This document shows positions 1-7,058 of a DNA stretch of 9,801 nt, one piece after another. A model generated the notes under the pieces. The model had not been told where the DNA came from, searched no databases, and worked only from the letters and a program-made list of their open reading frames with translations. The translations under genes and the position numbers were made by a program. Each line of letters begins with the position of its first letter. Within the stretch, counting starts at the first letter, position 1. Source of the stretch: an uncultured Gammaproteobacteria bacterium (lineage in GTDB: Bacteria > Pseudomonadota > Gammaproteobacteria > Pseudomonadales > Azotimanducaceae_A); the NCBI GenBank assembly GCA_913041025.1, contig CAJWGQ010000105.1, forward strand, positions 1 to 9,801. The letters are read 5' to 3'.

Positions 1-942
1 CGGGATTTGTTTGGTATTGATTTGGATCTAGAGGTTCCTGCCTTCAGTGAGTCTTCGGAACATGTTCCTGTCGTTGATGAGGATTATCGATTTGATCAAG
101 ATACTACTCTAGCTATCCTTGCAGGGTTTGCTCATAACCGAAGAGTAATGATTCAAGGTTATCACGGTACTGGTAAATCGACTCATATTGAACAAGTAGC
201 CTCCCGGCTAAATTGGCCCTGCATTCGCGTCAATCTCGACAGTCATATTAGTCGTATCGATTTGATCGGAAAGGATGCAATCGTGTTGGAAGATGGTAAA
301 CAAGTGACCGCTTTTCGAGAGGGCATTCTTCCTTGGGCGCTGCAGAATCCTGTTGCCCTGGTTTTTGATGAATACGATGCGGGCAGACCTGATGTAATGT
401 TTGTGATTCAGCGAATTCTAGAAGTTGAGGGGAAACTGACCCTTCTGGATCAGAACAAAGTCATAGTCCCCCATTCGCATTTTCGATTGTTTTCCACCAC
501 TAATACAATTGGTCTAGGTGATACGACTGGTCTCTATCATGGTACTCAGCAGATTAATCAGGGCCAGATGGACCGATGGAGTATTGTTAGTACCCTAAAC
601 TATCTGGACCATGAGGCCGAGTGTGAGATCGTTTCTGGCAAAGTTAAGGAATATGCATCCGACGCTGAGGGTAAAAGGGTCATTAGCAGCATGGTGAGCG
701 TTGCAGATTTGACACGTAAAGGCTTTGTAAATGGAGATCTCTCTATAGTGATGTCTCCGCGAACTGTTTTAACTTGGGCCCAAAATGCTGAGATTTTTGG
801 AAATGTTGGATTTGCGTTTAAGCTAACATTCTTAAATAAATGTGATGAGTTAGAGCGTCCGATAGTTGCAGAATACTATCAGCGCTGTCTCGGTGAAGAT
901 TTGGGTACTGCGACTGAAGGTATTTCTCTTCAGTCAGCTTGA
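1..942 (+). CDS. cobS: CobS-like AAA+ ATPase subunit of aerobic cobaltochelatase (5' partial)
   Basis: This is the ATPase subunit of the CobN-CobS-CobT complex, which inserts cobalt into hydrogenobyrinic acid a,c-diamide in aerobic cobalamin synthesis (family knowledge). Counting residues from the codon at 7, the Walker A motif GYHGTGKST is at 51-59, Walker B ALVFDE at 117-122, the sensor-1 Asn is near 166, and an MDRW arginine-finger-type motif is near 188-191. The order is that of MoxR-type AAA+ proteins. The TTG at 7 is probably not the start. Codons 1-6 read Arg-Asp in frame, and CobS proteins carry a very similar R-E/D-hydrophobic-F-G-I-D stretch about 20 residues in. From memory, full-length CobS is about 330 residues against 311 here, so about 20 N-terminal residues lie outside the window. 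It is followed 11 bases later by cobT, its usual partner. The family is very clear. Actual use in B12 synthesis cannot be shown here because cobN and other cob genes are absent. Confidence 0.93.
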   Translation, partial: RDLFGIDLDLEVPAFSESSEHVPVVDEDYRFDQDTTLAILAGFAHNRRVMIQGYHGTGKSTHIEQVASRLNWPCIRVNLDSHISRIDLIGKDAIVLEDGKQVTAFREGILPWALQNPVALVFDEYDAGRPDVMFVIQRILEVEGKLTLLDQNKVIVPHSHFRLFSTTNTIGLGDTTGLYHGTQQINQGQMDRWSIVSTLNYLDHEAECEIVSGKVKEYASDAEGKRVISSMVSVADLTRKGFVNGDLSIVMSPRTVLTWAQNAEIFGNVGFAFKLTFLNKCDELERPIVAEYYQRCLGEDLGTATEGISLQSA

Positions 943-953
943 ATTGCTGAATT

Positions 954-2765
954 ATGAGTGAATCAGAAAACCCGTTAGAGCCCTTTAAGAGAGCGACAAC
1001 CTCTACGATGCGAGCCTTGTCAGGTGAAGAAGAGCTCGATGTAAGCTTCGGGCCAGGAGCACCAAGTTTACGCGGTAATAGAATCCGGGTTCCTTTACCT
1101 GCTGTTGGAAGCAGCGACGATGAAATTAATGCCATTCGAGGTATAGGGGACGAGTTTGCGCTCAGACTCAAGCATCATAGCGATGAACTGCACACGAGAT
1201 ATGCTCCTCGAGGAGGCGCCGCTCAAGAAATGTTTCAGCTTATCGAGGATGCTCGTGTAGCTTCGATCGGAACGCTACGCATGGAAGGTGTTGCCAAGAA
1301 TCTAGATGCTCATCTCGAGTCGCAGTGTCAGCAGGCTGCTTTTGATTCTCTGACCGAGCAGACCGAGGCTCCTCTCTCTGTAGCGGTTGGTTTGATAGTG
1401 CGTCAGCGATTGACTGGGCGCTCACTCCCAGATAGCGCGGAAAATCTGGTGCGATTCTGGCGTGATCATGTACTAGAGCATGCGGGCGATCACATAGATG
1501 CGCTAAAGGACCATGTCAAAGACCAGGCTAAATTTGCAGAAAGATGTCGAGACATAATTGCTGATTTAGGTTTGCCCGCTGAGTTTGAAGATCCTATGGA
1601 AGGAGATACGGACCAGGACGATATTGAAACCATTGATGAATCCGATGAATCCGAGTCAGAGTTTTCTCCAGAAGATGTCGTTTTGGACGATGAGGCAATG
1701 GCGGAGGAGGGAGTCGAGGGCGAAGCGTCCATGATGGATATGGACTCAGATATGGATATGGATGAAGCAGGGGCAGAAGCAGATCCAGATGAGTCACCGG
1801 AATCCTTAATTGACGAAGCGGGGCGGATAGCGGTCGATGTCAATTATGAGTCCTATTCAAGCAAGTTTGATGAAATTGTTAGGGCGGAGGAACTCTGTGA
1901 TTCGGAAGAGATGATTCGCCTAAGGCAATTACTCGATCAGCAGCTCCAGTCTCTTCATCACGCAACCTCAAAACTAGCTAATCGACTTCAAAGAAAATTG
2001 ATGGCAAAGCAGAATCGTACTTGGGAGTTTGATTTAGAAGAGGGTGTGCTTGACGCCGCTCGTTTATCGCAAGTTATCATCGATCCAGTTAACCCTCTGG
2101 TCTACAAGCAAGAAAAAGAGATGAAGTTTAGGGATACCGTGGTGACATTGCTGATAGACAGCTCAGGGTCGATGCGAGGTCGATCTATTACGATTGCGGC
2201 AATGTGCGCTGATATTTTAGGGAGGACTTTAGAGCGCTGCTCTGTGCGAGTGGAAATTCTCGGGTTTACAACCCGTGCGTGGCGAGGAGGTGAATCAAGG
2301 GAGAATTGGATAAACGCTGGTAAGCCCTCAAATCCTGGGAGGCTTAATGACATCAGACACATCATCTACAAAGCAGCGGATGATACCTGGTCGCGCACTA
2401 AGCGGAATCTCGGATTGATGATGCGTGAAGAATTATTGAAGGAAAATATTGATGGTGAGGCGTTGATTTGGGCTCACAACAGAATAGTCAGTCGAAGCGA
2501 GCAAAGGAAGGTATTGATGGTCATTTCTGATGGCTTGCCGGTCGATAATTCGACTTTGCTGGTCAACCCCAGTAACTACTTGGAGCAACATCTCAAATAC
2601 GCGATTGACATGATAGAAAATCAATCGCCAGTCGAATTAGTCGCTATTGGAATAGGCCACGACGTCACTCACCATTATAGTCGGGCGGTCACGATTACGG
2701 ATGCAGACCAGCTGGGAGGAGCAATGACCGATCAACTGGCCGAGCTCTTTGAGATCAGAAACTGA
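954..2765 (+). CDS. cobT: CobT-like VWA-domain subunit of aerobic cobaltochelatase
   Basis: CobT forms a two-ring AAA+/VWA chaperone with CobS that acts on CobN during cobalt insertion (family knowledge). The 603-residue product is near the usual CobT length of about 630. Residues 1-210 form the conserved N-terminal region. Residues 211-285 are a strongly acidic, low-complexity linker rich in Asp, Glu, Ser and Met, including [10 protein letters not shown] at 261-270. The C-terminal VWA domain begins near 393 and holds the MIDAS motif D402-S-S-G-S406, the FTTRAW stretch around 438-443 and the late acidic residue D526 in ISDGLP. This points to a cytoplasmic metal-dependent scaffold. The ATG follows the cobS stop after 11 bases and has no strong Shine-Dalgarno sequence, which suggests translational coupling to cobS. 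The last codons lie inside a perfect inverted repeat. ChlD/BchD is the main alternative, but the domain order (no AAA domain before the VWA) and pairing with CobS favour CobT. Confidence 0.92.
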   Translation: MSESENPLEPFKRATTSTMRALSGEEELDVSFGPGAPSLRGNRIRVPLPAVGSSDDEINAIRGIGDEFALRLKHHSDELHTRYAPRGGAAQEMFQLIEDARVASIGTLRMEGVAKNLDAHLESQCQQAAFDSLTEQTEAPLSVAVGLIVRQRLTGRSLPDSAENLVRFWRDHVLEHAGDHIDALKDHVKDQAKFAERCRDIIADLGLPAEFEDPMEGDTDQDDIETIDESDESESEFSPEDVVLDDEAMAEEGVEGEASMMDMDSDMDMDEAGAEADPDESPESLIDEAGRIAVDVNYESYSSKFDEIVRAEELCDSEEMIRLRQLLDQQLQSLHHATSKLANRLQRKLMAKQNRTWEFDLEEGVLDAARLSQVIIDPVNPLVYKQEKEMKFRDTVVTLLIDSSGSMRGRSITIAAMCADILGRTLERCSVRVEILGFTTRAWRGGESRENWINAGKPSNPGRLNDIRHIIYKAADDTWSRTKRNLGLMMREELLKENIDGEALIWAHNRIVSRSEQRKVLMVISDGLPVDNSTLLVNPSNYLEQHLKYAIDMIENQSPVELVAIGIGHDVTHHYSRAVTITDADQLGGAMTDQLAELFEIRN

Positions 2766-2794
2766 CTGTTCTTTATTTCAGTTTCTGATCTCAA
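2749..2794. terminator. 17-bp perfect inverted repeat between convergent cobT and ABM genes
   Basis: The left arm 2749-2765 (TTGAGATCAGAAACTGA) pairs perfectly with the right arm 2778-2794 across a 12-base loop. The cobT stop codon (2763-2765) is the end of the left arm. The right arm ends 11 bases from the stop of the minus-strand gene at 2806. Position between convergent genes fits a bidirectional terminator. Neither side has a clean run of T after the stem: the + side continues with a pyrimidine-rich CCTCTATTGTTC. It may therefore be a mixed or imperfect intrinsic terminator, or a stem that stabilises the 3' ends of transcripts. Confidence 0.6.
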
Positions 2795-2805
2795 CCTCTA
2801 TTGTT

Positions 2806-3093
2806 CTACTTGCCTATAACCTCTAGCCTTTGGATTTCTGGTGGTCCGCCCATTAACCCTGCAAATCCAGCTCCTGCGGCTTTGAAATGTTCTGATTTCC
2901 CGTGTGCCTCAAGTGCTTCTGCGTCTTCATAGAGCTCCATGACGATATAGTTTCCGTCTGAGTCCTTACAGAGCTGATACAAGTGATTTCCGGGTTCGTT
3001 AGTCGTGACCTTTTCCGCAAGATCCAGCATGACTTTTTCGAACTCTGGTCCCTTATCGTCTTTTACATTTAACTTCGCTATAACTGCTAGCAT
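2806..3093 (-). CDS. Small ABM-fold protein (putative quinol monooxygenase-like)
   Basis: The product has 95 residues, the normal size of single-domain antibiotic biosynthesis monooxygenase (ABM, dimeric alpha/beta barrel) proteins such as E. coli YgiN. Supporting features are the N-terminal strand MLAVIAKLNV, the central YIVMELYED strand and the following helix with the typical E-A-H...H-F pattern (AHGKSEHFKAA) near 63-73. It has no signal peptide or membrane segment, so it is probably cytoplasmic. Family members include cofactor-free quinol oxygenases and heme-degrading enzymes, and the substrate cannot be read from this sequence. A GGAG ribosome binding site (plus-strand CTCC at 3100-3103) lies 6 bases before the ATG, which supports this start. 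The gene is divergent from the NUDIX gene, with 53 bases between the starts, and convergent with cobT. The fold assignment is fairly sure and the function is open. Confidence 0.8.
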   Translation of the reverse strand: MLAVIAKLNVKDDKGPEFEKVMLDLAEKVTTNEPGNHLYQLCKDSDGNYIVMELYEDAEALEAHGKSEHFKAAGAGFAGLMGGPPEIQRLEVIGK

Positions 3094-3146
3094 GCCAATC
3101 TCCAGTTTTTCTATAAAATGAAAGAACTGAAAGGATAAGGATAAGC
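3094..3146. promoter_or_regulatory. Short divergent promoter region between ABM and NUDIX genes
   Basis: These 53 bases separate two divergent starts, so promoters for both genes should lie in or near them. An AT-rich TATAAAAT at 3112-3119 could serve as a -10 element for the + strand, and its complement (TTTATA) for the - strand. I see no convincing -35 box for either direction. The ribosome binding sites are clear: GGAG for the minus gene (CTCC at 3100-3103) and AAGGATAAGG at 3131-3140 for the plus gene. Confidence 0.3.
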
Positions 3147-3686
3147 GTGCACAGACGCAAACTACTTGACCGGTTGCAGATCTATCGTAAGAACAATCCC
3201 AAAGAATCGACTTTGGTCGATCGCTTCGTTGACTTTGTTGACTGGAACGCCGACTGCTTTAATCGCAGTAATTTGGAAGGTCACGTAACTGGCTCAGCAT
3301 GGTTACTTTCCCCCGACGGGAGATCTGTACTGTTGACTCACCACAAAAAGTTGGGCCGTTGGCTTCAGCTAGGAGGTCACTCAGATGGAGTGTCAGACAC
3401 TTTATTGGTAGCTCAAAGAGAAGCTGAGGAAGAATCCGGACTGAAAGTAGAACCGCTAGATAAGAATATCTTTGATATCGACATTCATGAAATACCATCT
3501 AGAGGAAATGAACCCGCCCATTTGCATTTTGATGCCCGTTTTCTGTTTACCGCATTAGATCTGCGATTTGTGATCAGTCCAGAATCTAATGATTTACAAT
3601 GGGTTGATTTGATTGATATAGAACGGTTTTCAAAGGAATGGTCCGTTATCAGGATGCGAGACAAATACCTTGAAAAGATGAAGTAA
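3147..3686 (+). CDS. NUDIX hydrolase
   Basis: NUDIX enzymes hydrolyse nucleoside diphosphates linked to another moiety, using metal bound by the Nudix-box glutamates. The box here spans residues 77-99, from G77-H-S-D through R91-E-A-E-E-E-S-G-L99. The REUxEExGU half is intact, but the first Glu of the consensus GX5E is Ser at position 83. It is preceded by KLGRWLQLGGH, typical of a NUDIX group that reads LGGHAD where other families have PGG. At 179 residues it is longer than a minimal NUDIX domain, with about 45 extra N-terminal residues. The GTG start at 3147 is supported by AAGG at 3137-3140, 6 bases upstream. No signal peptide or membrane segment is seen. The substrate is unknown (ADP-ribose, dinucleotides and modified nucleotides are all possible). 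It appears to be transcribed alone, since about 200 bases separate it from the next gene. Confidence 0.85.
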   Translation: MHRRKLLDRLQIYRKNNPKESTLVDRFVDFVDWNADCFNRSNLEGHVTGSAWLLSPDGRSVLLTHHKKLGRWLQLGGHSDGVSDTLLVAQREAEEESGLKVEPLDKNIFDIDIHEIPSRGNEPAHLHFDARFLFTALDLRFVISPESNDLQWVDLIDIERFSKEWSVIRMRDKYLEKMK

Positions 3687-3708
3687 GGCTGTTCATAGAG
3701 CTCATAGG

Positions 3709-3736
3709 TTGATTATTACAAGGCTCGAAATATTAT
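3709..3736 (+). promoter_or_regulatory. Candidate sigma-70 promoter for the RRM gene
   Basis: TTGATT at 3709-3714 resembles a -35 box (four of six consensus bases). TATTAT at 3731-3736 resembles a -10 box (five of six), with a 16-base spacer. Transcription would start near 3743 and give a leader of about 150 bases before the RNA-binding protein gene. The call is by eye only. The region 3687-3808 otherwise shows no gene and no clear terminator for the NUDIX gene. Confidence 0.4.
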
Positions 3737-3810
3737 CTAAATCACCATTGTAGTAACTAGTTCGTTAGCGTAGGCTACCCCTAAGTTTTCCGATGCGGCC
3801 TTTTGAACAG

Positions 3811-3877
3811 TCTAAATCGGCGGATGGATGTCATGAAGACATGGGTGGGGTGATACGACCCTTATGCACGATTTAGA
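3811..3877 (+). promoter_or_regulatory. Structured 5' leader of the RRM gene (three-way junction)
   Basis: TCTAAATCG at 3811-3819 pairs perfectly with CGATTTAGA at 3869-3877, closing a 67-base domain. Inside are two smaller hairpins: ATGTC 3828-3832 with GACAT 3838-3842 (5-base loop), and GGGT 3848-3851 with ACCC 3858-3861 (6-base loop, extendable by a G-U pair at 3847/3862). Together they make a closed three-way junction. The closing stem ends 3 bases before the AGGAG ribosome binding site (3881-3885), a suitable place to affect translation. It does not match any riboswitch consensus I can recall. A cis-acting leader responding to temperature, or bound by the encoded protein, is inference. 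Confidence 0.4.
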
Positions 3878-3889
3878 ATTAGGAGCTAT

Positions 3890-4174
3890 TTGCTAGTGAA
3901 GAAGTTATATGTAGGTAACCTCGCGTGGGCTACAACGGACGAGGACCTCAATAATGCGTTTTCGGAATATGGATCTGTTGCGTCCGCAGTGGTTATTACG
4001 GAGCGTGACTCGGGAAGGTCTCGTGGTTTCGGCTTTGTGGAAATGGAAGATGGGGCGGACGAAGCGATTGAGGCTTTAAATGGTCAAGATATGCAGGGCC
4101 GAGCGATTCGAGTCAATGAAGCCAAAAGTAAAGAAGGCGGAGATAGAGGCGGTCGAGGTGGTCGCTCGTTCTAA
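3890..4174 (+). CDS. Small RRM RNA-binding protein with Gly/Arg-rich tail
   Basis: The protein has a single RNA recognition motif. Numbered from the TTG at 3890, RNP2 is LYVGNL at 6-11 and RNP1 is RGFGFVEM at 45-52, with the aromatic residues that stack on RNA bases. The tail at 83-94 is rich in Gly and Arg (GGDRGGRGGRSF), as in bacterial and cyanobacterial cold-induced RNA-binding proteins. It probably binds single-stranded RNA in the cytoplasm as a chaperone. The start is ambiguous. TTG at 3890 is 4 bases after AGGAG (3881-3885). GTG at 3896 is 10 bases after it and would give MKKLYVGNL, the more usual N-terminus for this family. The gene stands alone with a long, foldable leader and a strong hairpin after it, consistent with separate, possibly post-transcriptional, control. 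The family is certain and the physiological role is inferred. Confidence 0.9.
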   Translation: MLVKKLYVGNLAWATTDEDLNNAFSEYGSVASAVVITERDSGRSRGFGFVEMEDGADEAIEALNGQDMQGRAIRVNEAKSKEGGDRGGRGGRSF

Positions 4175-4198
4175 ACCCCTAGGTTGGTTAGTCTACTA

Positions 4199-4239
4199 GG
4201 CACTGTTTGCCATATTTTAATAAGATGGCGAGCAGTGCT
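4199..4239 (+). terminator. Long hairpin downstream of the RRM gene, possible terminator
   Basis: The left arm 4200-4213 (GCACTGTTTGCCAT) pairs with 4225-4238 (ATGGCGAGCAGTGC) over 14 positions, two of them G-U. A further G-U pair forms at 4199/4239. The loop is 11 A/T-rich bases. It begins about 25 bases after the RRM stop codon. No T-run follows the stem (the next bases are CCTCAGTACCCC), so it is not a textbook intrinsic terminator. It could protect the 3' end of the short transcript or act with Rho. Both mismatches being G-U in the + RNA suggests the + strand transcript is the one that folds. Confidence 0.45.
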
Positions 4240-4429
4240 CCTCAGTACCCCCCGGTCCTCTTTGTGTTATTTCGGCTGAATAAAGCGGGCTCCTTAAGAG
4301 TTCAAATCAGGGGCTGTTAGTTGTTTTTGTGGCAACGAAGTAACTCTTTTTGCTTTCAAAAGCACGCTTCTATATTTGACTATACCCGAGTTGGTTTTGG
4401 CTTATGCTTTTTACCTAACTGTTGAATAA
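4240..4429 (+). promoter_or_regulatory. Non-coding region upstream of oppA, presumed opp operon promoter
   Basis: These 190 bases hold no credible gene. As the only sizeable gap before the tightly packed opp genes, the operon promoter should lie here. TTGACT at 4376-4381 is a good -35 candidate, but the nearest -10-like sequence, TTATGC at 4402-4407, leaves a 20-base spacer, which is too long. No clear operator or Shine-Dalgarno sequence is visible before the ATG at 4430. The promoter position is therefore unresolved. Confidence 0.3.
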
Positions 4430-6109
4430 ATGGGGTGGCAAAATCAAAAATCGAAAATCAACATTGAACTGATGCGCTCTATAGTTCTAATTTTTGTCTC
4501 AACGTCGCTCGCCATATTATCGATATCTTGTGCAAGTCCTGAGAGCAATGTGGTCTCAGGAAATCAGCAAGGATATCTTCACTATGGTAACGGTGCAGAA
4601 CCTCAAGGGTTGGATCCGCACGTTGTAACTGGAGTCCCAGAGAACCATATCGTTCGTGCAATATTTGAAGGTCTAGCGGTTAAAAATCCTATCACTTTGG
4701 AACCAGAGCCTGGAGTCGCGGAAAAATGGAAAATTTCTGACGATGGCCGGATTTATACTTTTTATATAAATCCCAATGCCAAGTGGAGTAATGGTGAGCA
4801 TATGACTGCTTCGGATTACGTTTGGTCTTGGAATAGAGCTCTCCACCCGGAAACAGGCTCTCTTTACTCCTATATGCTCTACCCAATCGTAAACGCGGAA
4901 GCTTATGCAAAAGGAGAAGTCACAGATTTTACAAAGGTAGGGGTTAAAGCCATTGACGATAGGACGTTAGAGGTCGCTCTGAATGCCCCAACACCCTACT
5001 TTTTACAGTTAATGGATCATTACAGTACTTTTGCAGTTCATCCTGAGACGCTTTTGAAATATGGAAAGATGACCGACAGGTTTACCTCTTGGACGCGCGT
5101 TGGGAATATTGTTGGAAACGGAGCATTCACTCTTGATGAGTGGTCTATAAATAGAAGAATAATCGTCAAAAAGAATGAATTTTATTGGGATAGAGATAGG
5201 GTATCCCTGGAAGGTGTTTATTTTTATCCAACCGAGAACGCCATTAGCGAAGAACGCATGTTCCGTGCCGAGCAGCTTCACTATACTCAAGTCGTGCCAT
5301 TAGACAAAATACCCGAGTATCGAAAAAAGGAAAATTCCCCCTATGTACAAGCCCCATATCTAGGTACTTACTATTATCTTATAAACACACGAGTGGAGCC
5401 CGTGAACGATGTTCGAGTCCGAAAGGCCCTCGCATATGCTGTAGATCGGGAAACTTTGACTCGTACCGTACTTCAGGATACGGCTATTCCCGCGTACAGC
5501 ATCACGCCACCAAACACTCTTGGATACAACCCGCCCAAGTTATTTGATTACGATCCCGAGAAAGCCAGAAGCCTTCTAGCAGATGCTGGATATCCGAATG
5601 GAGAGGGATGGCCGGGTTTGGAGATTGTTTACAACACCCAGGAGGCTCACAGGAAAATTGCTGTAGCTGTTCAGCAAATGTGGAAATCAAACCTGAATAT
5701 AGATGTGACTATCTCTAATCAGGAGTGGAAAGTTTATCTAAATACAGTTTCGCAGGGACAATTTCAGTTAGCTCGTCGTGGTTGGATAGGGGATTACGTT
5801 GATGCTAATAATTTTTTAGATTTATTCCTCTCGACAGGAGGCAATAATAATACGGGTTACGCAAACTCCGAGTTTGATGACATCATTTTAAGACATGCAC
5901 CGCGTGCTGAGGATCGGGACAAACGCTACGAACTTTTCTATGAAGCTGAGACGATGCTGATGGAAGAGATGCCATTTATTCCATTCTATACTTATACCCA
6001 CAAGCACCTTATACATCCGAGCGTGGAAGGTATTTATCCGAATTTGATGGATTCTTTGAATCTAAAATACGTCCGATTAAATCCAGAGCTTCGGTTGATA
6101 CTAGAATAG
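4430..6109 (+). CDS. oppA: OppA-type periplasmic oligopeptide-binding lipoprotein
   Basis: This is the extracytoplasmic substrate receptor (SBP family 5) of a peptide ABC importer. The hydrophobic segment at 17-33 followed by Cys34 (LAILSISC) looks like a lipoprotein signal peptide, so the mature protein would be membrane-anchored. The lipobox is imperfect, with Ser instead of Leu at -3. The family-5 signature region follows, including EKWKISDDG and the AKWSNGE...SDYVWSWNRAL stretch near 107-139, and it is very close to OppA/MppA. The later region RKALAYAVDRE is also typical. At 559 residues the length is normal for OppA. The start is uncertain: ATG 4430 gives a 16-residue n-region, while ATG 4472 (Met15) gives a classic 20-residue signal beginning MRS. 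Neither has a clear Shine-Dalgarno sequence. The oppB start follows 7 bases after the stop. Exact peptide preference cannot be read; murein peptides or other family-5 ligands remain possible. Confidence 0.9.
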   Translation: MGWQNQKSKINIELMRSIVLIFVSTSLAILSISCASPESNVVSGNQQGYLHYGNGAEPQGLDPHVVTGVPENHIVRAIFEGLAVKNPITLEPEPGVAEKWKISDDGRIYTFYINPNAKWSNGEHMTASDYVWSWNRALHPETGSLYSYMLYPIVNAEAYAKGEVTDFTKVGVKAIDDRTLEVALNAPTPYFLQLMDHYSTFAVHPETLLKYGKMTDRFTSWTRVGNIVGNGAFTLDEWSINRRIIVKKNEFYWDRDRVSLEGVYFYPTENAISEERMFRAEQLHYTQVVPLDKIPEYRKKENSPYVQAPYLGTYYYLINTRVEPVNDVRVRKALAYAVDRETLTRTVLQDTAIPAYSITPPNTLGYNPPKLFDYDPEKARSLLADAGYPNGEGWPGLEIVYNTQEAHRKIAVAVQQMWKSNLNIDVTISNQEWKVYLNTVSQGQFQLARRGWIGDYVDANNFLDLFLSTGGNNNTGYANSEFDDIILRHAPRAEDRDKRYELFYEAETMLMEEMPFIPFYTYTHKHLIHPSVEGIYPNLMDSLNLKYVRLNPELRLILE

Positions 6110-6116
6110 AAACCAG

Positions 6117-7058
6117 ATGGGAAAGTTCATTTTCATCCGTTTGGCACAGGCAATTCCTGTACTCTTTATAGTAATTACAGCTACTTTTTTCTTAATTCGA
6201 TCTGCGCCAGGTGGTCCTTTTGATAGTGAAAAGGCCGTGTTACCGGAAGTGAAGCGTGCTTTGGAAGCACAATATAATTTGGATCTCCCTTTATACCAGC
6301 AATACCTAAGCTACCTTGGTGATTTGGCGCAAGGAGATTTGGGTCCATCTTTTAAATATCCAGGAAGAAGTGTAAATGAAGTCCTTGAAAGTGGTTTACC
6401 CGTCACGTTTGAGCTTGGTCTCTATGCTCTTGGTTTTGCTCTTTTTGTTGGTGTATTGGCAGGCGTAGTTGCTTCGCTTCGGCCAAACACTAGTCAGGAT
6501 TACATTCCAATGGGTATGGCAATGATTGGAATTTGTATGCCTTCATTCTTGCTTGGTCCTCTCATGGTGCTTGTTTTTGGTATTTATTTTGAGTGGTTAC
6601 CCATCGCTGGTTGGGGAGATCTGCCGGGCGATAAAATACTACCTTCAATTACCTTAGGATCTGCCTACGCGGCCTATATAGCCAGGCTTAGTCGAGCGGG
6701 TATGCTCGAAATTTTGTCCCAGGATTATATCAGGACAGCTAGGGCTAAAGGCCTCCCGGAATGGCTTGTAGTAGTAAAACACGCGCTGAGAGGCGGTTTA
6801 ATTCCTGTCATTGCCTACTTGGGACCTGCTTTCGCAGGTCTGCTCGCAGGTTCTTTTGTGGTTGAGACTATTTTTCAAATCCCGGGGCTTGGCCGGTTTT
6901 ACGTCCAGGCGGCTTTCAATCGAGACTATACAATGATCCTAGGGACGACGGTGTTCTTTTCAACTTTGATCATTATATTCAACTTAGTCAGTGACGTGGC
7001 TGCGGCATGGTTGAACCCTCGGCTTAGAGTGCAATTTCAGTCAAAAACTGATGTCTAG
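6117..7058 (+). CDS. oppB: Oligopeptide ABC transporter permease OppB
   Basis: This is one of the two inner-membrane channel subunits of the oligopeptide importer. The 313-residue product matches the OppB length of about 306. It starts with a membrane helix (about 9-29) followed by the OppB-type periplasmic stretch with GDLGPSFKYPGRSVNEVL near 73-90. Further hydrophobic segments lie near 98-120, 131-157, 174-190, 228-250 and 275-297. The EAA loop, which docks on the ATPase, is at about 198-224 (EILSQDYIRTARAKGLPEW...). IPGLGRFYVQAAFNRDY near 255-271 is a hallmark of the OppB/DppB group. It is separated from oppA by 7 bases and its last 8 bases overlap the oppC start (ATGTCTAG), a coupling arrangement. 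The resemblance is closer to OppB than to DppB, NikB or YejB. Confidence 0.93.
   Translation: MGKFIFIRLAQAIPVLFIVITATFFLIRSAPGGPFDSEKAVLPEVKRALEAQYNLDLPLYQQYLSYLGDLAQGDLGPSFKYPGRSVNEVLESGLPVTFELGLYALGFALFVGVLAGVVASLRPNTSQDYIPMGMAMIGICMPSFLLGPLMVLVFGIYFEWLPIAGWGDLPGDKILPSITLGSAYAAYIARLSRAGMLEILSQDYIRTARAKGLPEWLVVVKHALRGGLIPVIAYLGPAFAGLLAGSFVVETIFQIPGLGRFYVQAAFNRDYTMILGTTVFFSTLIIIFNLVSDVAAAWLNPRLRVQFQSKTDV

Noticed and set aside
7..9. TTG at position 7 as the cobS start
   Set aside because: The frame is open to base 1, the preceding Arg-Asp fits the conserved stretch of CobS, and the product would lack about 20 residues of the family length. The gene is cut by the window edge.
1490..1843. Minus-strand open frame opposite the cobT linker
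   Set aside because: Its product is a Ser-rich low-complexity mirror of the acidic linker codons with no recognisable domain; it is a shadow of cobT.
3843..3880. Slight resemblance of GGGTG...ACCCTT to part of a TPP riboswitch
   Set aside because: The CTGAGA core and the conserved second half are missing, and the downstream gene has nothing to do with thiamine. The ACGA in the loop also does not form the tetraloops of the guanidine-II class.
4391..4407. Sigma-54-like GG...GC element upstream of oppA
   Set aside because: The spacing between GG (4393-4394) and GC (4406-4407) is 11 bases instead of 10, and the flanking consensus is poor.
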